From: Trichocoleus desertorum NBK24
Lineage (GTDB): Bacteria; Cyanobacteriota; Cyanobacteriia; FACHB-46
Assembly (NCBI RefSeq): GCF_030409055.1
Contig: NZ_CP116619.1
Location: forward strand, 1,521,628-1,585,627
Length of the DNA stretch: 64,000 nt
Reading direction: 5' to 3'
Both the position numbers and the translations under genes were made by a program. Below, in pieces: positions 1-8,421 of this stretch (position 1 is the first letter of the stretch; each line of letters begins with the position of its first letter). The notes under the pieces were generated by a model that searched no databases, was not told the DNA's origin, and was given only the letters and a program-made list of their open reading frames with translations.

Positions 1-150
1 ACTATGCTGCGGTCAAAGCTAGCCTGATGACAGAGTTTAGCAACGGCCCTGTCGAAGGCTTGAACAACAAATTGAAAATGCTAAAGCGACAGATGTAGTG
101 CGATTCGTTGTGAGGCGAATCACGGTATCCAGTCCGTCAATAACCTCACC

Positions 151-170
151 ACAGGACTTGGAAGGTTAGG
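151..170 (+). repeat. Left terminal inverted repeat of the IS701-like element
   Basis: This is a 20-base repeat, the exact reverse complement of 1592-1611. It is preceded by the target duplication CACC at 147-150. Confidence 0.93.
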
Positions 171-229
171 AGTAGAAGGAGGGGAGGCTAACAAGGTATC
201 GTGATGGTGAATCGCTAGCGGAGCAGCAA

Positions 230-1573
230 ATGATTCCCCTCATCGGTGTTCCTGCCACCATTGCCCAAGGGATGAGTGCTTACCGAGACGTGTTCTGTCG
301 GGAAGCCGGATTCGAGCATGTCAGTCGCTACATCAGTGGGCTGTTGCTGAGCCAGAACAAGACCCTGCAAGGCATTCACGCTCAGCAGGTATATCCAGAG
401 GGCAAAGCCGTCAGTCGACGAGCGATGCATGAGGCGGTGTTTGAGGCTCGATGGGATAGTGAGGCTCTCATGCAGCAGCATCGGCGGCAAGTCGGTCTGC
501 GGCACCAAGGATGTGGGAGAGAAATCATCAGTCTGGACTGGACCCTATCGCATCATGAAGATGGCGAGCACATCTATGGGGTCAAGCGCGCCTACGATTA
601 TGTCAACCACTGCATGAGCCGCTACCAAACGGTCGTCACGGGTGTGATTGCTAATGGCCAGCAGCTTGATGGAATTGCGGTTGAGGTGCAGTTGCCCGAT
701 TTTAGTGAAGCAGAGAGAGGCTACCTGCGCATGACGGCTCAACCGAGTTACGAGCAGATGGAACAAGTGAAGCAACGCTTGGTGGAGTTGTTGCACTATC
801 ACAAGAACCGATTGGCCTATCGCAAACGCACCGAGATGGTCGTGGACTTGGTGCGGCAAATCGAGGCAGAGGGACAATTTCCCCAAGCTGACTATGCCTT
901 TGACAATGGAGTGTTAACCCTGGAATTGACGCAGCTGATTGAGGCATCCGGCAAGCATTGGGTCAGCGAGATTGAATGCTCTCGACTCATTCTGTGGAAC
1001 GGGCAATGGCAGCGGGTCGATGCGGTTGCCACCGAACTGCGCCAAGAGCACCCAGAGAGTTTTCGCTCTCTCCAGGTGCGCGGTCGCAACGGCGAAGTTA
1101 AGTCCTTCTGGACCTTCACAAAAACGGTTCGACTCAAGCGCTACGGGCGTAAACGCCTCGTTGTCGTGCATCAGCAACCCGACCTTAGCGACGCTCCGCG
1201 CTTTTTGCTCAGTGATGCCCTGCATTGGGAAAGTGCCCGAGTGATTCAGACTTGGAGCTACCGCTGGGCTTGCGAGATCTTTCATGAGTTTTGCAAACAA
1301 GTAGCAGGCTTTGAGGCGGCTCAGGTACGCAATCAGGAAGCGGTCAAACGCCACTTCCGTTTAAGTTGTGTAGCGCAGTCGCTACTCCAGCAGGCAACTT
1401 GTCAGGGCAAGAAATCGGAGAGGTTTGCGTTTGCCAAGGACCAGCAAACAGTGGGACAGCGGCTCTACAGTCTGACTCGGGAGGCCTACCGGCAATTGCT
1501 GCATCTGGTTGAGGGGTTGTTTGCTCAGGGGCGATCGTGTGAGCAAGTCCTGGAGGTGATTATGCCTGCTTAG
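230..1573 (+). CDS. DDE transposase of the IS701-like element
   Basis: The protein has 447 aa and catalyses cut-and-paste movement of the surrounding element. The likely DDE residues are the Asp in IISLDWTLSHHEDG (near residue 103), the Asp in ADYAFDNG (near 223) and the Glu in YRWACEIFHEFCKQ (near 350). The last has the conserved spacing to the downstream Gln/Arg-rich helix (AQVRNQEAVKRHFRLS). No frameshift or internal stop is visible. The ATG at 230 lies 79 bases inside the left end and the stop lies 18 bases before the right repeat, as expected for a single-gene IS. It may alternatively be classed in the wider IS4-like group. Confidence 0.85.
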   Translation: MIPLIGVPATIAQGMSAYRDVFCREAGFEHVSRYISGLLLSQNKTLQGIHAQQVYPEGKAVSRRAMHEAVFEARWDSEALMQQHRRQVGLRHQGCGREIISLDWTLSHHEDGEHIYGVKRAYDYVNHCMSRYQTVVTGVIANGQQLDGIAVEVQLPDFSEAERGYLRMTAQPSYEQMEQVKQRLVELLHYHKNRLAYRKRTEMVVDLVRQIEAEGQFPQADYAFDNGVLTLELTQLIEASGKHWVSEIECSRLILWNGQWQRVDAVATELRQEHPESFRSLQVRGRNGEVKSFWTFTKTVRLKRYGRKRLVVVHQQPDLSDAPRFLLSDALHWESARVIQTWSYRWACEIFHEFCKQVAGFEAAQVRNQEAVKRHFRLSCVAQSLLQQATCQGKKSERFAFAKDQQTVGQRLYSLTREAYRQLLHLVEGLFAQGRSCEQVLEVIMPA

Positions 1574-1591
1574 TACTCCGTTCTCTGGGAG

Positions 1592-1611
1592 CCTAACCTT
1601 CCAAGTCCTGT
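1592..1611 (-). repeat. Right terminal inverted repeat of the IS701-like element
   Basis: This 20-base repeat (CCTAACCTTCCAAGTCCTGT) is complementary to 151-170 without mismatch. It is followed by the target duplication CACC at 1612-1615. Confidence 0.93.
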
Positions 1612-2112
1612 CACCAACCAAAGCCAGAAATGGCAACGGTTGAACTCTCGGTCTGATGAGGGTGAAAGTCCCTCCCGCCAGACTCAGGCGTGACTCCTAA
1701 TCTGCCCACACTGAGTAGACTCGGTTTCTACAGGGTGAAGCTGGGAACAGGACTGAACCAGACATCCGTTGCGGGATGACACTGCGGTTAACGGGGAGTT
1801 TCCACGGTGAAATAGAGCCTAGAAAAGCGACTTAGTCGTGAGCGGGGCGCAACATAAAACCCCCGACTTCGCTGGAGAACATTCCCGCCGTATTCTACAT
1901 TAATAACGGCAAGAGTCCAGGGAATCCAGCAGTCGAAGTGGCTACACCTAAAGGAACAAAACAATCGACCGAGGGAACGAAGAGAAACTAGATGTGGGTC
2001 GTGGGGAAGGTCGAACCCAAGTAGGTCGGACGAGCGACGGAAACCCCACCTCTAGGGCAGGATGTAGCGTAACTGCTGCAAGGTGTTCAGAAGACACAAA
2101 CAAGCGTAGAGC

Positions 2113-3621
2113 ATGATTGGACACAGCCCCAAAGCGAGTGAATTGTGGAAACAGAGACCCTGGAGGAAACTCCAGCGCGAACTGTTCCGCCTACAAATGC
2201 GTGTGTACAAAGCTGTTCGGGAAGGAGACAAGCGGAAAGCGAAGTCACTCCAAAAGCTGATACTGAAATCCTATGCGGCAAGAATGTTGGCAGTCCGTCA
2301 AGTAACACAGCTAAACGCTGGTAAAAAGACAGCAGGAATCGATGGTAAAGCCTCTCTAACTCCGTTCGAGCGGTTAAACCTAAGCCAATGGCTGAGCAAC
2401 CACTATAACAACTGGCACCACCAGAAGTTAAGGGAAATTCCCATCCCTAAAAAGGAGGGAAAACGAATCCTCAAAGTCCCCACCATTGCAGACAGAGCTT
2501 GGCAATGCCTGGTGAAGTATGCCCTGGAACCAGCACACGAAGCAACCTTCCACGCTAGAAGCTACGGCTTTAGAACAGGACGCTCGGCGCATGACGCACA
2601 AAAGTACCTTTTCTTGAATCTAAGCTCCAAAGCAAAAGGAATCGATAAACGAGTCATCGAACTTGATATCGAAAAATGTTTCGACCGGATCAGCCACACC
2701 GCAATTCTGAATAAACTCATCGCTCCTAGAAAGATCAGACAAGGAATCGCCCGCTGTCTGAAAGCAGGAGTTAACCCAGAATATCCAGAACAAGGAACCT
2801 CACAAGGCTCAGTGGTCAGTCCCCTCTTAGCGAATGTAGCACTCAACGGAGTAGAGGAAATCCACCCGTCAGTTAGATACGCTGACGACATGGTGATCAT
2901 CCTCAAACCCGAAGAGAACGCAGAACAAATACTTGACAAAATCAGCCAATTTCTTGCAGAACGCGGAATGAATGTCAGCGAAAAGAAGACTAAAATAACC
3001 GCTTCGATAGATGGCTTTAATTTCCTCGGCTGGCACTTCAAGGTGCAGAGCAACGGAAAGTTCCGATGTGTCCCTTCAGTGGACAACTTCAAAGCATTCC
3101 GTCAGAAAGTAAAAGACATTGTCAATAGCTCGAATTATGGGGCTACGGACAAAGCAAGAATGCTAGCACCCGTAGTGAGAGGATGGAGGAACTATCACCG
3201 CTTTTGCAAGATGGATGGGTCACGATTTTCGTTGTACCACACCCAACACAGAGCGTTTAAGGTGTTCAACCGGGAACCCAAACAAAACCATCAGTCGAGT
3301 AAGAAATTACTTGATAAAGCGTTCCCATCGGTTCCCTACTCCGAAAATAAACACGTCAACGTCAAAGGAGACAAATCCCCCTTCGATGGAGACTTAACCT
3401 ACTGGAGTGAACGTAACAGCAAACTCTATGCAGGAGAAACCTCGAGTGCCTTAAAAAGGCAAAACCATACATGCGGATACTGTGGATTAAAATGCCTCAG
3501 TGACGAGAAAGTACATCTACACCACGTAGATGGAAATCATCACAACTGGAAGAGAAACAATCTTCTAGCCGTCCACCGGAGCTGCCACATACTTCATCAC
3601 ATGAGCAAAAGCGAAAGCTAA
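2113..3621 (+). CDS. Group II intron reverse transcriptase/maturase with HNH endonuclease domain
   Basis: The 502-aa intron-encoded protein supports splicing and retrohoming. In order it has the RT0/RT1 region with KKTAGIDGKA (near 75) and the fingers with YGFRTGRSAHDA and IELDIEKCFDR. The palm follows with TSQGSVVSPLLANVALN and the catalytic RYADDMVII (near 257). Next come the maturase X region (FNFLGWHF onward) and a C-terminal Cys/HNH domain (CGYCGLKC, then HLHHVDGNHHNWKRNNL and HRSCH). All catalytic motifs are present. The ORF sits in the usual domain IV position of the intron. The protein could act in trans on related introns even if its own ribozyme is broken (inference). Confidence 0.95.
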   Translation: MIGHSPKASELWKQRPWRKLQRELFRLQMRVYKAVREGDKRKAKSLQKLILKSYAARMLAVRQVTQLNAGKKTAGIDGKASLTPFERLNLSQWLSNHYNNWHHQKLREIPIPKKEGKRILKVPTIADRAWQCLVKYALEPAHEATFHARSYGFRTGRSAHDAQKYLFLNLSSKAKGIDKRVIELDIEKCFDRISHTAILNKLIAPRKIRQGIARCLKAGVNPEYPEQGTSQGSVVSPLLANVALNGVEEIHPSVRYADDMVIILKPEENAEQILDKISQFLAERGMNVSEKKTKITASIDGFNFLGWHFKVQSNGKFRCVPSVDNFKAFRQKVKDIVNSSNYGATDKARMLAPVVRGWRNYHRFCKMDGSRFSLYHTQHRAFKVFNREPKQNHQSSKKLLDKAFPSVPYSENKHVNVKGDKSPFDGDLTYWSERNSKLYAGETSSALKRQNHTCGYCGLKCLSDEKVHLHHVDGNHHNWKRNNLLAVHRSCHILHHMSKSES

Positions 3622-3630
3622 GAACGTCGG

Positions 3631-3707
3631 GAGCTGGATGCACCGAAAGGCGCACGTCCAGATCTAACAGAGAGGGGCGAGGCATAATAGCCTCCCTCGA
3701 CTCTACC
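3631..3707 (+). other. Group II intron domains V and VI and 3' splice site
   Basis: Domain V is the 34-nt hairpin at 3631-3664, starting GAGCTGGATG, with a GAAA tetraloop and the conserved GCACGT return strand. Domain VI follows as a stem from about 3670 to 3704. A candidate unpaired branch-point A lies at 3700, seven bases before the frame-restoring junction at 3707/3708. Confidence 0.85.
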
Positions 3708-3794
3708 CGGCAGGGCTGGTTTAGAGCTACTCGCCAAGCGCTTCATTATGGCTGCATAACGGCAAGCTCAATGGAGTACAGCAATCGTTTTCTC

Positions 3795-3820
3795 GGCTTC
3801 ACCAAAAGCTCAGAAGAGCC
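3795..3820 (-). repeat. Right terminal inverted repeat of the ISL3-family element
   Basis: The 26 bases from GGCTTCACCAAAAG to AGAAGAGCC are the reverse complement of a typical ISL3 end (GGCTCTTC...TTTTGGTGAAGCC). They lie 35 bases after the rebuilt transposase stop. The left partner is outside the window. Confidence 0.65.
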
Positions 3821-3842
3821 CTATTTAATTGTCACTGCATAA

Positions 3843-4840
3843 ACATTTCAACATGAGGTTCCCTGCCACCCCACCAGCTTGCCCAAATGGCGACATCGGG
3901 TTGGCGTGGAGGGGGTGGAGAAACTGCTCAAGCAAGTGTTGCGGACCGCGATGCATCAGCAAGCCTTGAAGCCGTCAGAGATTGCCAAGGTGAATGTGGA
4001 CACGACAGTGCAAGAGAAGGCGATTGCCTTTCCCACCGATGCACGCTTGTACGATAAAGCCAGACAAGCCTTGGTGCGGGTGGCCCGAAAACATCAGCTC
4101 AAGTTGCGGCAGAGCTGTGTGCGCTTGGACAAACAGGCTTTATTTCGGCAAAGTCGTTATGCGGCAGCTAGACAAGGCAAGCGAGCAAGGCAACAAACTC
4201 GCAAACTCCGCACGTACTTGGGTCGAGTCATGCGCGACATTCAACGCAAAGTGACGCAGATGCCCAAAGACCTACAAGCGCTGCTGGAGATTGCCCAACA
4301 GATTCACCGACAACAGCCGCAGGACACAGGAAGCTCTACAGTGTGCATGCGCCTGAAACTGAGTGCATCGCCAAAGGCAAAGCTCACAAACGCTACGAGT
4401 TCGGTTGTAAAGTTGTGCTGGTGACGACCCAGAGTAGCAACTGGATTGTGGGTAGTGATGCGGTGCATGGCAACCCCTATGACGGAGCAACCCTGAAGGA
4501 TGCCCTGGCTCAAACCGAACGTCTCACTGCCACCAAACCGAAGCAAGCTGCGGTAGACAAAGGATTTCGCGGTGCGACCTATCATCCTGCTGATGTAGAA
4601 GTATTGGTTGCAGGCACCCGCAAACTGACGACAGCCCTCAAGCGTCTGGTCAAACGTCGCAGTGCGATTGAACCCGTCATTAGCCACACCAAGCAAGACC
4701 ATGCACTGGAGCGCAACTACTTACAAGGCAAGGAGGGCGACCGCATGAATGCTTTCCTGGCTAGCTGTGGTTTCAATTTGCGGAAGCTGTTTCGCTTCTT
4801 CTCAACCTCTCCTTTGGTTCAACCCCTCACGATCGCCTAA
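3843..4840 (+). pseudogene. IS5-family transposase remnant, N-terminally truncated and frameshifted
   Basis: The recognisable protein starts at TFQHEVPCHPTSLPKWRHRVG (3843 onward) and lacks roughly the first 100 residues of the family. It runs through VNVDTTVQEKAIAFPTD, with the first catalytic Asp, to about 4330. There the frame shifts by one lost base just before KLYSVHAPETECIA. It then continues from 4331 in the next frame through DKGFRGATYH (second Asp) and RRSAIEPVISHTKQDH (the Glu) to a stop at 4840. The ISL3 end lies immediately upstream, which explains the missing N-terminus. It is dead by truncation and frameshift. Confidence 0.85.
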
Positions 4841-4953
4841 GGGTAGTTTTTCAGGGACGACGAATTAGGGTGAGGTTTGCTTAAGCGCCGTACTTCAGGC
4901 GCGTCTGTTTGCGGCTCATCCAAGTTAGGGCAAATAATTCTCGAAAGTTTAAG

Positions 4954-5880
4954 TTAGAGACTGACGTGCCAGTTAGGCACCTTACCCATAAAATCTCCCT
5001 TTCTCAAGAAATGTATGACCAGCATTGAGGCTACGGTAAGTTTTCTGAACCAAGATGTACCTGAGTGTTTGATTAAACTCAAATAGAGCCTGAACTCTTT
5101 GTAGCGGGGTTCAGGAATCGTTTTAAACTCGTGATAAATCTGCTCCCATAGGTTACATTCGTTTTGATTTTTTTGAGATAGAAATTGAAACAAGCGCTTC
5201 AAATGCTCTAGGTTTCTTTCTTTTTTGATGCTATAAAAGTTATTTTTTCCATGTACTCTATATTTAACTAGAGACTGAGATAAGTAAAACTTCCTGGCTC
5301 CTACCAGTGAAGCCCCAAATACCAAACAATCATCTGCACGGGTTCGCCAATCCTCTAAATAAGGAATTGGTAAAATCTTTTCGAGCGTAGCTCTACTCAT
5401 TGATAAAGTTGAAGTGGGTGAACCCAGCCATCTTCTACGATGAAGAGTTGAAATGGCAGAACACCCTAAGTCGCGATCGCGTTCATAATAAAATACAAAT
5501 TGGGTCTCGTCGCCAAAGCGCTCAAACGCACAGAACAAAAAATCGCACTTTTCGTTCTGCTCGTAAAACTTCAATCCTTCTTCGATATAGTTTTCTTCAT
5601 AAATATCATCGGCATCCAAGAAAAATATGATGTCACCTGTGGACACCTCAAATCCTACGTTAAAACACGAAAGTTGCCCTTGATTTTTATCTTTTAGGAC
5701 TAACTTAATGTTATTGTAATCCAAAAAATTATCTTGTAAAAGTTGTTGAGAATTATCGATTGAACAATCATCTACAATAATAATTTCATCAACTTTTACG
5801 GATTGTTTTAGAACACTTTCTATAGCATTTAGTAAATACTGTTGATAATTGTAATTACTAATTAAAACAGAGACTTTCAT
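4954..5880 (-). CDS. Family 2 glycosyltransferase
   Basis: The 308-aa cytoplasmic GT-A enzyme probably adds a sugar to a surface polysaccharide. It opens with the GT2 nucleotide-binding strand VSVLISNYNYQQYL, has IIIVDDCSIDNS, then the metal-binding DxD in IIFFLDADDIY (near residue 95). A likely acceptor-site region follows (RRRWLGSPTSTLSMSR). No membrane segment is visible. Base composition is clearly more AT-rich than the nucleotide-sugar operon, which suggests separate acquisition. Donor and acceptor cannot be told from the sequence. It is transcribed away from the mobile-element stack, in the same direction as the next gene upstream. Confidence 0.85.
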   Translation of the reverse strand: MKVSVLISNYNYQQYLLNAIESVLKQSVKVDEIIIVDDCSIDNSQQLLQDNFLDYNNIKLVLKDKNQGQLSCFNVGFEVSTGDIIFFLDADDIYEENYIEEGLKFYEQNEKCDFLFCAFERFGDETQFVFYYERDRDLGCSAISTLHRRRWLGSPTSTLSMSRATLEKILPIPYLEDWRTRADDCLVFGASLVGARKFYLSQSLVKYRVHGKNNFYSIKKERNLEHLKRLFQFLSQKNQNECNLWEQIYHEFKTIPEPRYKEFRLYLSLIKHSGTSWFRKLTVASMLVIHFLRKGDFMGKVPNWHVSL

Positions 5881-5942
5881 GAAAAATACTTTAATTATTT
5901 GACTGAAAATCCGATCCTCATCGCAGCTGACTACCTTAAATA

Positions 5943-6890
5943 TTATGAGGTTGCAAAAACATTCTGCAAAATCTTTTTAGCTTTTCTTCTCGCTCGCAAA
6001 GCCAATCCGGGTTGGGAAACTTTTGCAAGCCTCCTTTGTATTAATCTGTCCGCTTGTGCATCCCGAATTAAAAACTCTGGATGCTTAAGCGGAAAAATCA
6101 TTTCTTCGAGTGGAACTTTAGCCCGCCAGTCATCACTGTTTCTTGTATTAGTTGCTTCAGGACCAAACCCAATATTTCTGATCATGTTGCTATTAGGGAG
6201 AATGCTAAGACCACTTTGAATCCAGCAGGCGAATCGCCACTGATAGTCCCATGTCGCTCTATATTTACCATCTACACAGGATTGAAAAACCTTGGTCCAG
6301 AACTTCACAGTTTCTGGATCTTGAAGTAAATCTGTCAACCAGTCCGAATCTCGAATTTCTGGCCACGATTTCATTTCAATATCTGAAAACTGGAGCCAAG
6401 CACGACGCCACGAAGCCCATCCCCAACAACTACCGTACCGAGAAAAGCGATAGCTATATCCACCTCGCTCACTTTTAACTTGTTGGTTATTTCCAGAAAT
6501 GGTCATAACCCGCTCATCATCTCTATACTGTTCGAGAAGTTCTTGGCAGAAGCGGAAAAATGTTAGATCTGGCAAGGTGTCATCCTCTAAGATGATCGCT
6601 TCATCTACTGTTTGAAAAGCCCAATCTAAACCTGTTGTAAATCTCTCCCTTAAACCTAGATTAGTGTCCGAGTAGTTTTTCAGGACTTCGCAATCCCAAT
6701 CGACTTGATCGACAATAGCACGGGTCAAGGCACATTGCTCCGCTTCCTCAGGACGATTTTCCCGAGGACCATCCGCAATCACCAAGAGTTTGAGTGGCTT
6801 CGCTTGACGAATGACTTCAAAAACTTTTTCGCTAGTATTGGGCCGCTTAAAGATAATAAAGACAACTGGAGTTGTTAACTGCCAATCCAT
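5943..6890 (-). CDS. Glycosyltransferase of the HlpA-like/GT2-GT13 type, copy 1
   Basis: The 315-aa protein has a GT-A fold start (TTPVVFIIFKRPNTSEKVFEV), a donor-site strand KLLVIADGPR and the metal motif AIILEDDTLPD. The region SCWGWASWRRAW is typical of this family. Databases often label the family 'hemolytic protein HlpA-like', but the motifs are those of a nucleotide-sugar transferase. The ATG at 6890 is preferred over a GTG at 6905 because the paralogue at 16163-17164 begins at the same point (MADWSLKTPV against MDWQLTTPV). The two paralogues flank the sugar operon and share long matching blocks, indicating gene duplication. Confidence 0.8.
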   Translation of the reverse strand: MDWQLTTPVVFIIFKRPNTSEKVFEVIRQAKPLKLLVIADGPRENRPEEAEQCALTRAIVDQVDWDCEVLKNYSDTNLGLRERFTTGLDWAFQTVDEAIILEDDTLPDLTFFRFCQELLEQYRDDERVMTISGNNQQVKSERGGYSYRFSRYGSCWGWASWRRAWLQFSDIEMKSWPEIRDSDWLTDLLQDPETVKFWTKVFQSCVDGKYRATWDYQWRFACWIQSGLSILPNSNMIRNIGFGPEATNTRNSDDWRAKVPLEEMIFPLKHPEFLIRDAQADRLIQRRLAKVSQPGLALRARRKAKKILQNVFATS

Positions 6891-7098
6891 TAAGTCGCTC
6901 CTCACAGCTTTTTATCGCTACAAAATAAGTTTTTCAAGGCGTAATTCTTGAAAGTCAGCTATTCTAATCCTTAGATTACTGCTACATAGTTCGTAGCGTA
7001 AACCGCTTTGCTGAAATGCATTCACGCAACTTTTAATCAATTCTTTTCAATTGAGGTTTGAGTTCACGTACTGTAATCTATTCGGAATGTTGTTGTAA

Positions 7099-8421
7099 TT
7101 AAGCCCTAGCTCCAACATTTGTGGGAATTTTATTCATGCCAAAGTATGAGCTTTGCTCAGTTCGCAGTTTATCGCACAGTCTTCCGTTAGGTAGCTCAAC
7201 GTCGTCGTAGGTGAGCACTTGGTCTTTGGGCACGTCTCGCTTCAGGCGACAACCTTCCGCTAAGCCCATTGGTAGGAGGTTTTGGACTTGTACGACATCG
7301 GAGTTCTCGCACTGGCCGTAGGTCATGTAGAAGCCAATGCCATCTAAAGTTTCTCCCGCTTTCAGGTCAATCTTGGCAGTCGTGACTACATCTACAACAG
7401 GACCACCTGGAGGAGCCATGACGGGATCTTGGAACAGCACTGCACGAGCTACGGAGAGGGGTACTTCAAAGTGGCAGAGGTGGTAGGGCGTGTAGAAGCT
7501 GTAGAGCGGACCTTCACCCAACTTGTAGAGATTCAGGTAGTGCTGTTGTTTGGGATCATCGTGAGTACCAAAGACAAAGACGCCTGGGCCTGGTTTGGTA
7601 CCTACCACATAGTCCACAATGCCGCCCAGTTCTTTCAGTTGGTCTACGTCATACATGTGGGTCATTTCGTCCACATGACCTGAGTAGTCGTAGCCCAACA
7701 TACCCCGCTTGGCGACTTTCATGTCCGTTGCGTTAGCCACGATCGCCTGCTCAAAGGAGATCTTGCTACCATCGGCGAAGCTAGTTACCATATGGGCTTT
7801 TTGACCCCAGCGCTTAGCAAAACCTTCTTGAGTGGTGGGGTTGCGGTAGGGGTCTTGCAAACCTTTGATGTTGCCACATAGTAGGGGAGTCAGACCAATG
7901 CTCTTAACGAAGCGGTACAGGTTCATCTGCACGCCCGGTTGGTCGCCATCACAGGCAGAGAGAATCACACCTTCCCGGTCGGCATAGACTTTGAGGATGG
8001 GGCCGATAGTGCCATCGAGTTCGGCGTTCATCAAGATCACATGCTTGTGGTGGGCGATCGCTTCTAGCACCACTTGAGCGCCAAATTCGATCGTGCCTGT
8101 GACCTCAATCAGGGCGTCAATGCCTTCGGCTTGGCACAACAGCATTGCGTCTTCGGTGACGGCATACTGACCTTGGGCGATCGCAGCTTCTAGATCAGCC
8201 ACTGTATTCACCACTTTAAAGTCAGTGATGCCTGCTTCGGTGTAAGCGCGTTTGGCTCCATCCAGGTTGCGGTTGAAGATAGCAACCAATTCCATCCCTG
8301 GCACCGAGTTAGCAATTTGGTTGGCAATGCCTCGGCCCATGAAGCCAGCCCCAATCATGCCGACTCGGACGGGGTTGCCAGCTTCGGCGCGGGCTTGTAA
8401 CGCGCGATCGACAATAATCAT
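7099..8421 (-). CDS. NAD(P)-dependent oxidoreductase with C-terminal SAF domain
   Basis: The 440-aa protein has an N-terminal Rossmann fold (RVGMIGAGFMGRGIANQI, near 20-37) of homoserine-dehydrogenase or Gfo/Idh type. A catalytic-like middle region includes DGDQPGVQMNLYRF. A SAF domain follows from about residue 350 (AKIDLKAGETLDGIGFY to LPNGRLCDKL), a fold shared with sialic acid synthase and antifreeze-like proteins. It is the last gene of the rfbF operon and its start overlaps the rfbC stop by four bases (ATGA), implying translational coupling. It probably oxidises or reduces a sugar or a branched sugar precursor; the substrate is unknown. Confidence 0.75.
   Translation of the reverse strand: MIIVDRALQARAEAGNPVRVGMIGAGFMGRGIANQIANSVPGMELVAIFNRNLDGAKRAYTEAGITDFKVVNTVADLEAAIAQGQYAVTEDAMLLCQAEGIDALIEVTGTIEFGAQVVLEAIAHHKHVILMNAELDGTIGPILKVYADREGVILSACDGDQPGVQMNLYRFVKSIGLTPLLCGNIKGLQDPYRNPTTQEGFAKRWGQKAHMVTSFADGSKISFEQAIVANATDMKVAKRGMLGYDYSGHVDEMTHMYDVDQLKELGGIVDYVVGTKPGPGVFVFGTHDDPKQQHYLNLYKLGEGPLYSFYTPYHLCHFEVPLSVARAVLFQDPVMAPPGGPVVDVVTTAKIDLKAGETLDGIGFYMTYGQCENSDVVQVQNLLPMGLAEGCRLKRDVPKDQVLTYDDVELPNGRLCDKLRTEQSSYFGMNKIPTNVGARA

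Larger units (their letters stand above)
151..1611 (+). mobile_element. IS701-like insertion sequence, complete, 1461 bp
   Basis: Perfect 20-bp terminal inverted repeats lie at 151-170 (ACAGGACTTGGAAGGTTAGG) and 1592-1611. They are flanked by the 4-bp direct repeat CACC at 147-150 and 1612-1615. One transposase ORF (230-1573) fills the element. Intact ends, intact duplication and an open transposase indicate a recent insertion. A 4-bp duplication fits the IS701 family, but the family call rests on protein style and is less certain than the boundaries. Confidence 0.9.
98..3707 (+). mobile_element. Group II intron with reverse transcriptase ORF, interrupted by an IS701-like element
   Basis: The 5' end at 98 is GTGCG, the group II consensus. 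Domain I sequence runs to 150 and resumes at 1616. The intron ORF is at 2113-3621, domain V at 3631-3664 and domain VI at about 3670-3704. Removing the IS and one 4-bp repeat copy leaves about 2.15 kb, a normal length. The 3' junction is placed at 3707/3708 because that restores the transposase reading frame; ending at 3706 (AC) would fit the AY rule but shifts the frame, so one base is uncertain. The reverse transcriptase looks intact. The ribozyme has 1.46 kb inserted in domain I, which should abolish or impair splicing (inference). Confidence 0.88.
3..3759 (+). pseudogene. ISL3-family transposase, C-terminal end split by a group II intron
   Basis: Exon 1 (3-97) encodes the conserved C-terminal part with SNGPVEGLNNKLKMLKRQM. 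Exon 2 (3708-3759) supplies YGRAGLELLAKRFIMAA and a TAA stop. Joining 97 to 3708 rebuilds a Tyr codon and restores the usual KRQMYGRA sequence, which locates the intron junctions to the base. The catalytic part lies outside the window to the left. Unspliced, the gene stops right after KRQM at 96-98. The intron's ribozyme is itself broken by another IS, so the transposase is probably inactive unless the intron can still splice. Confidence 0.8.
1..3820 (+). mobile_element. ISL3-family insertion sequence, left part outside the window, carrying an inserted group II intron
   Basis: Seen: the last codons of an ISL3-type transposase lie at 3-97 and resume at 3708-3759. About 35 bases further on, 3795-3820 reads as an ISL3-type terminal inverted repeat (GGCTTCACCAAAAGC...AGAGCC). 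The left end is outside the window, so its partner repeat and the target duplication (8 bp is usual for the family) cannot be compared. Most of the visible length is not ISL3 but the inserted intron at 98-3707. The element abuts a decayed IS5-family gene on its right, so it probably inserted into that older element. Confidence 0.7.

Noticed and set aside
1616-2112. Possible structured noncoding RNA gene
   Set aside because: The folded, GC-rich sequence is explained as domains I-IV of the group II intron upstream of its ORF.
2087-3092. Minus-strand ORFs opposite the intron reverse transcriptase
   Set aside because: They are shadows of the RT gene without any family pattern.
4880-4900. Short GCGCC/GGCGC hairpin after the IS5 remnant
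   Set aside because: The stem is only five bases and has no T-run, so it is too weak to call a terminator of the minus-strand glycosyltransferase.
5943-6890. Hemolysin-like function implied by the common 'HlpA-like' label
   Set aside because: The sequence shows glycosyltransferase motifs (EDD metal site, donor strand) and nothing of a toxin; the label is historical.
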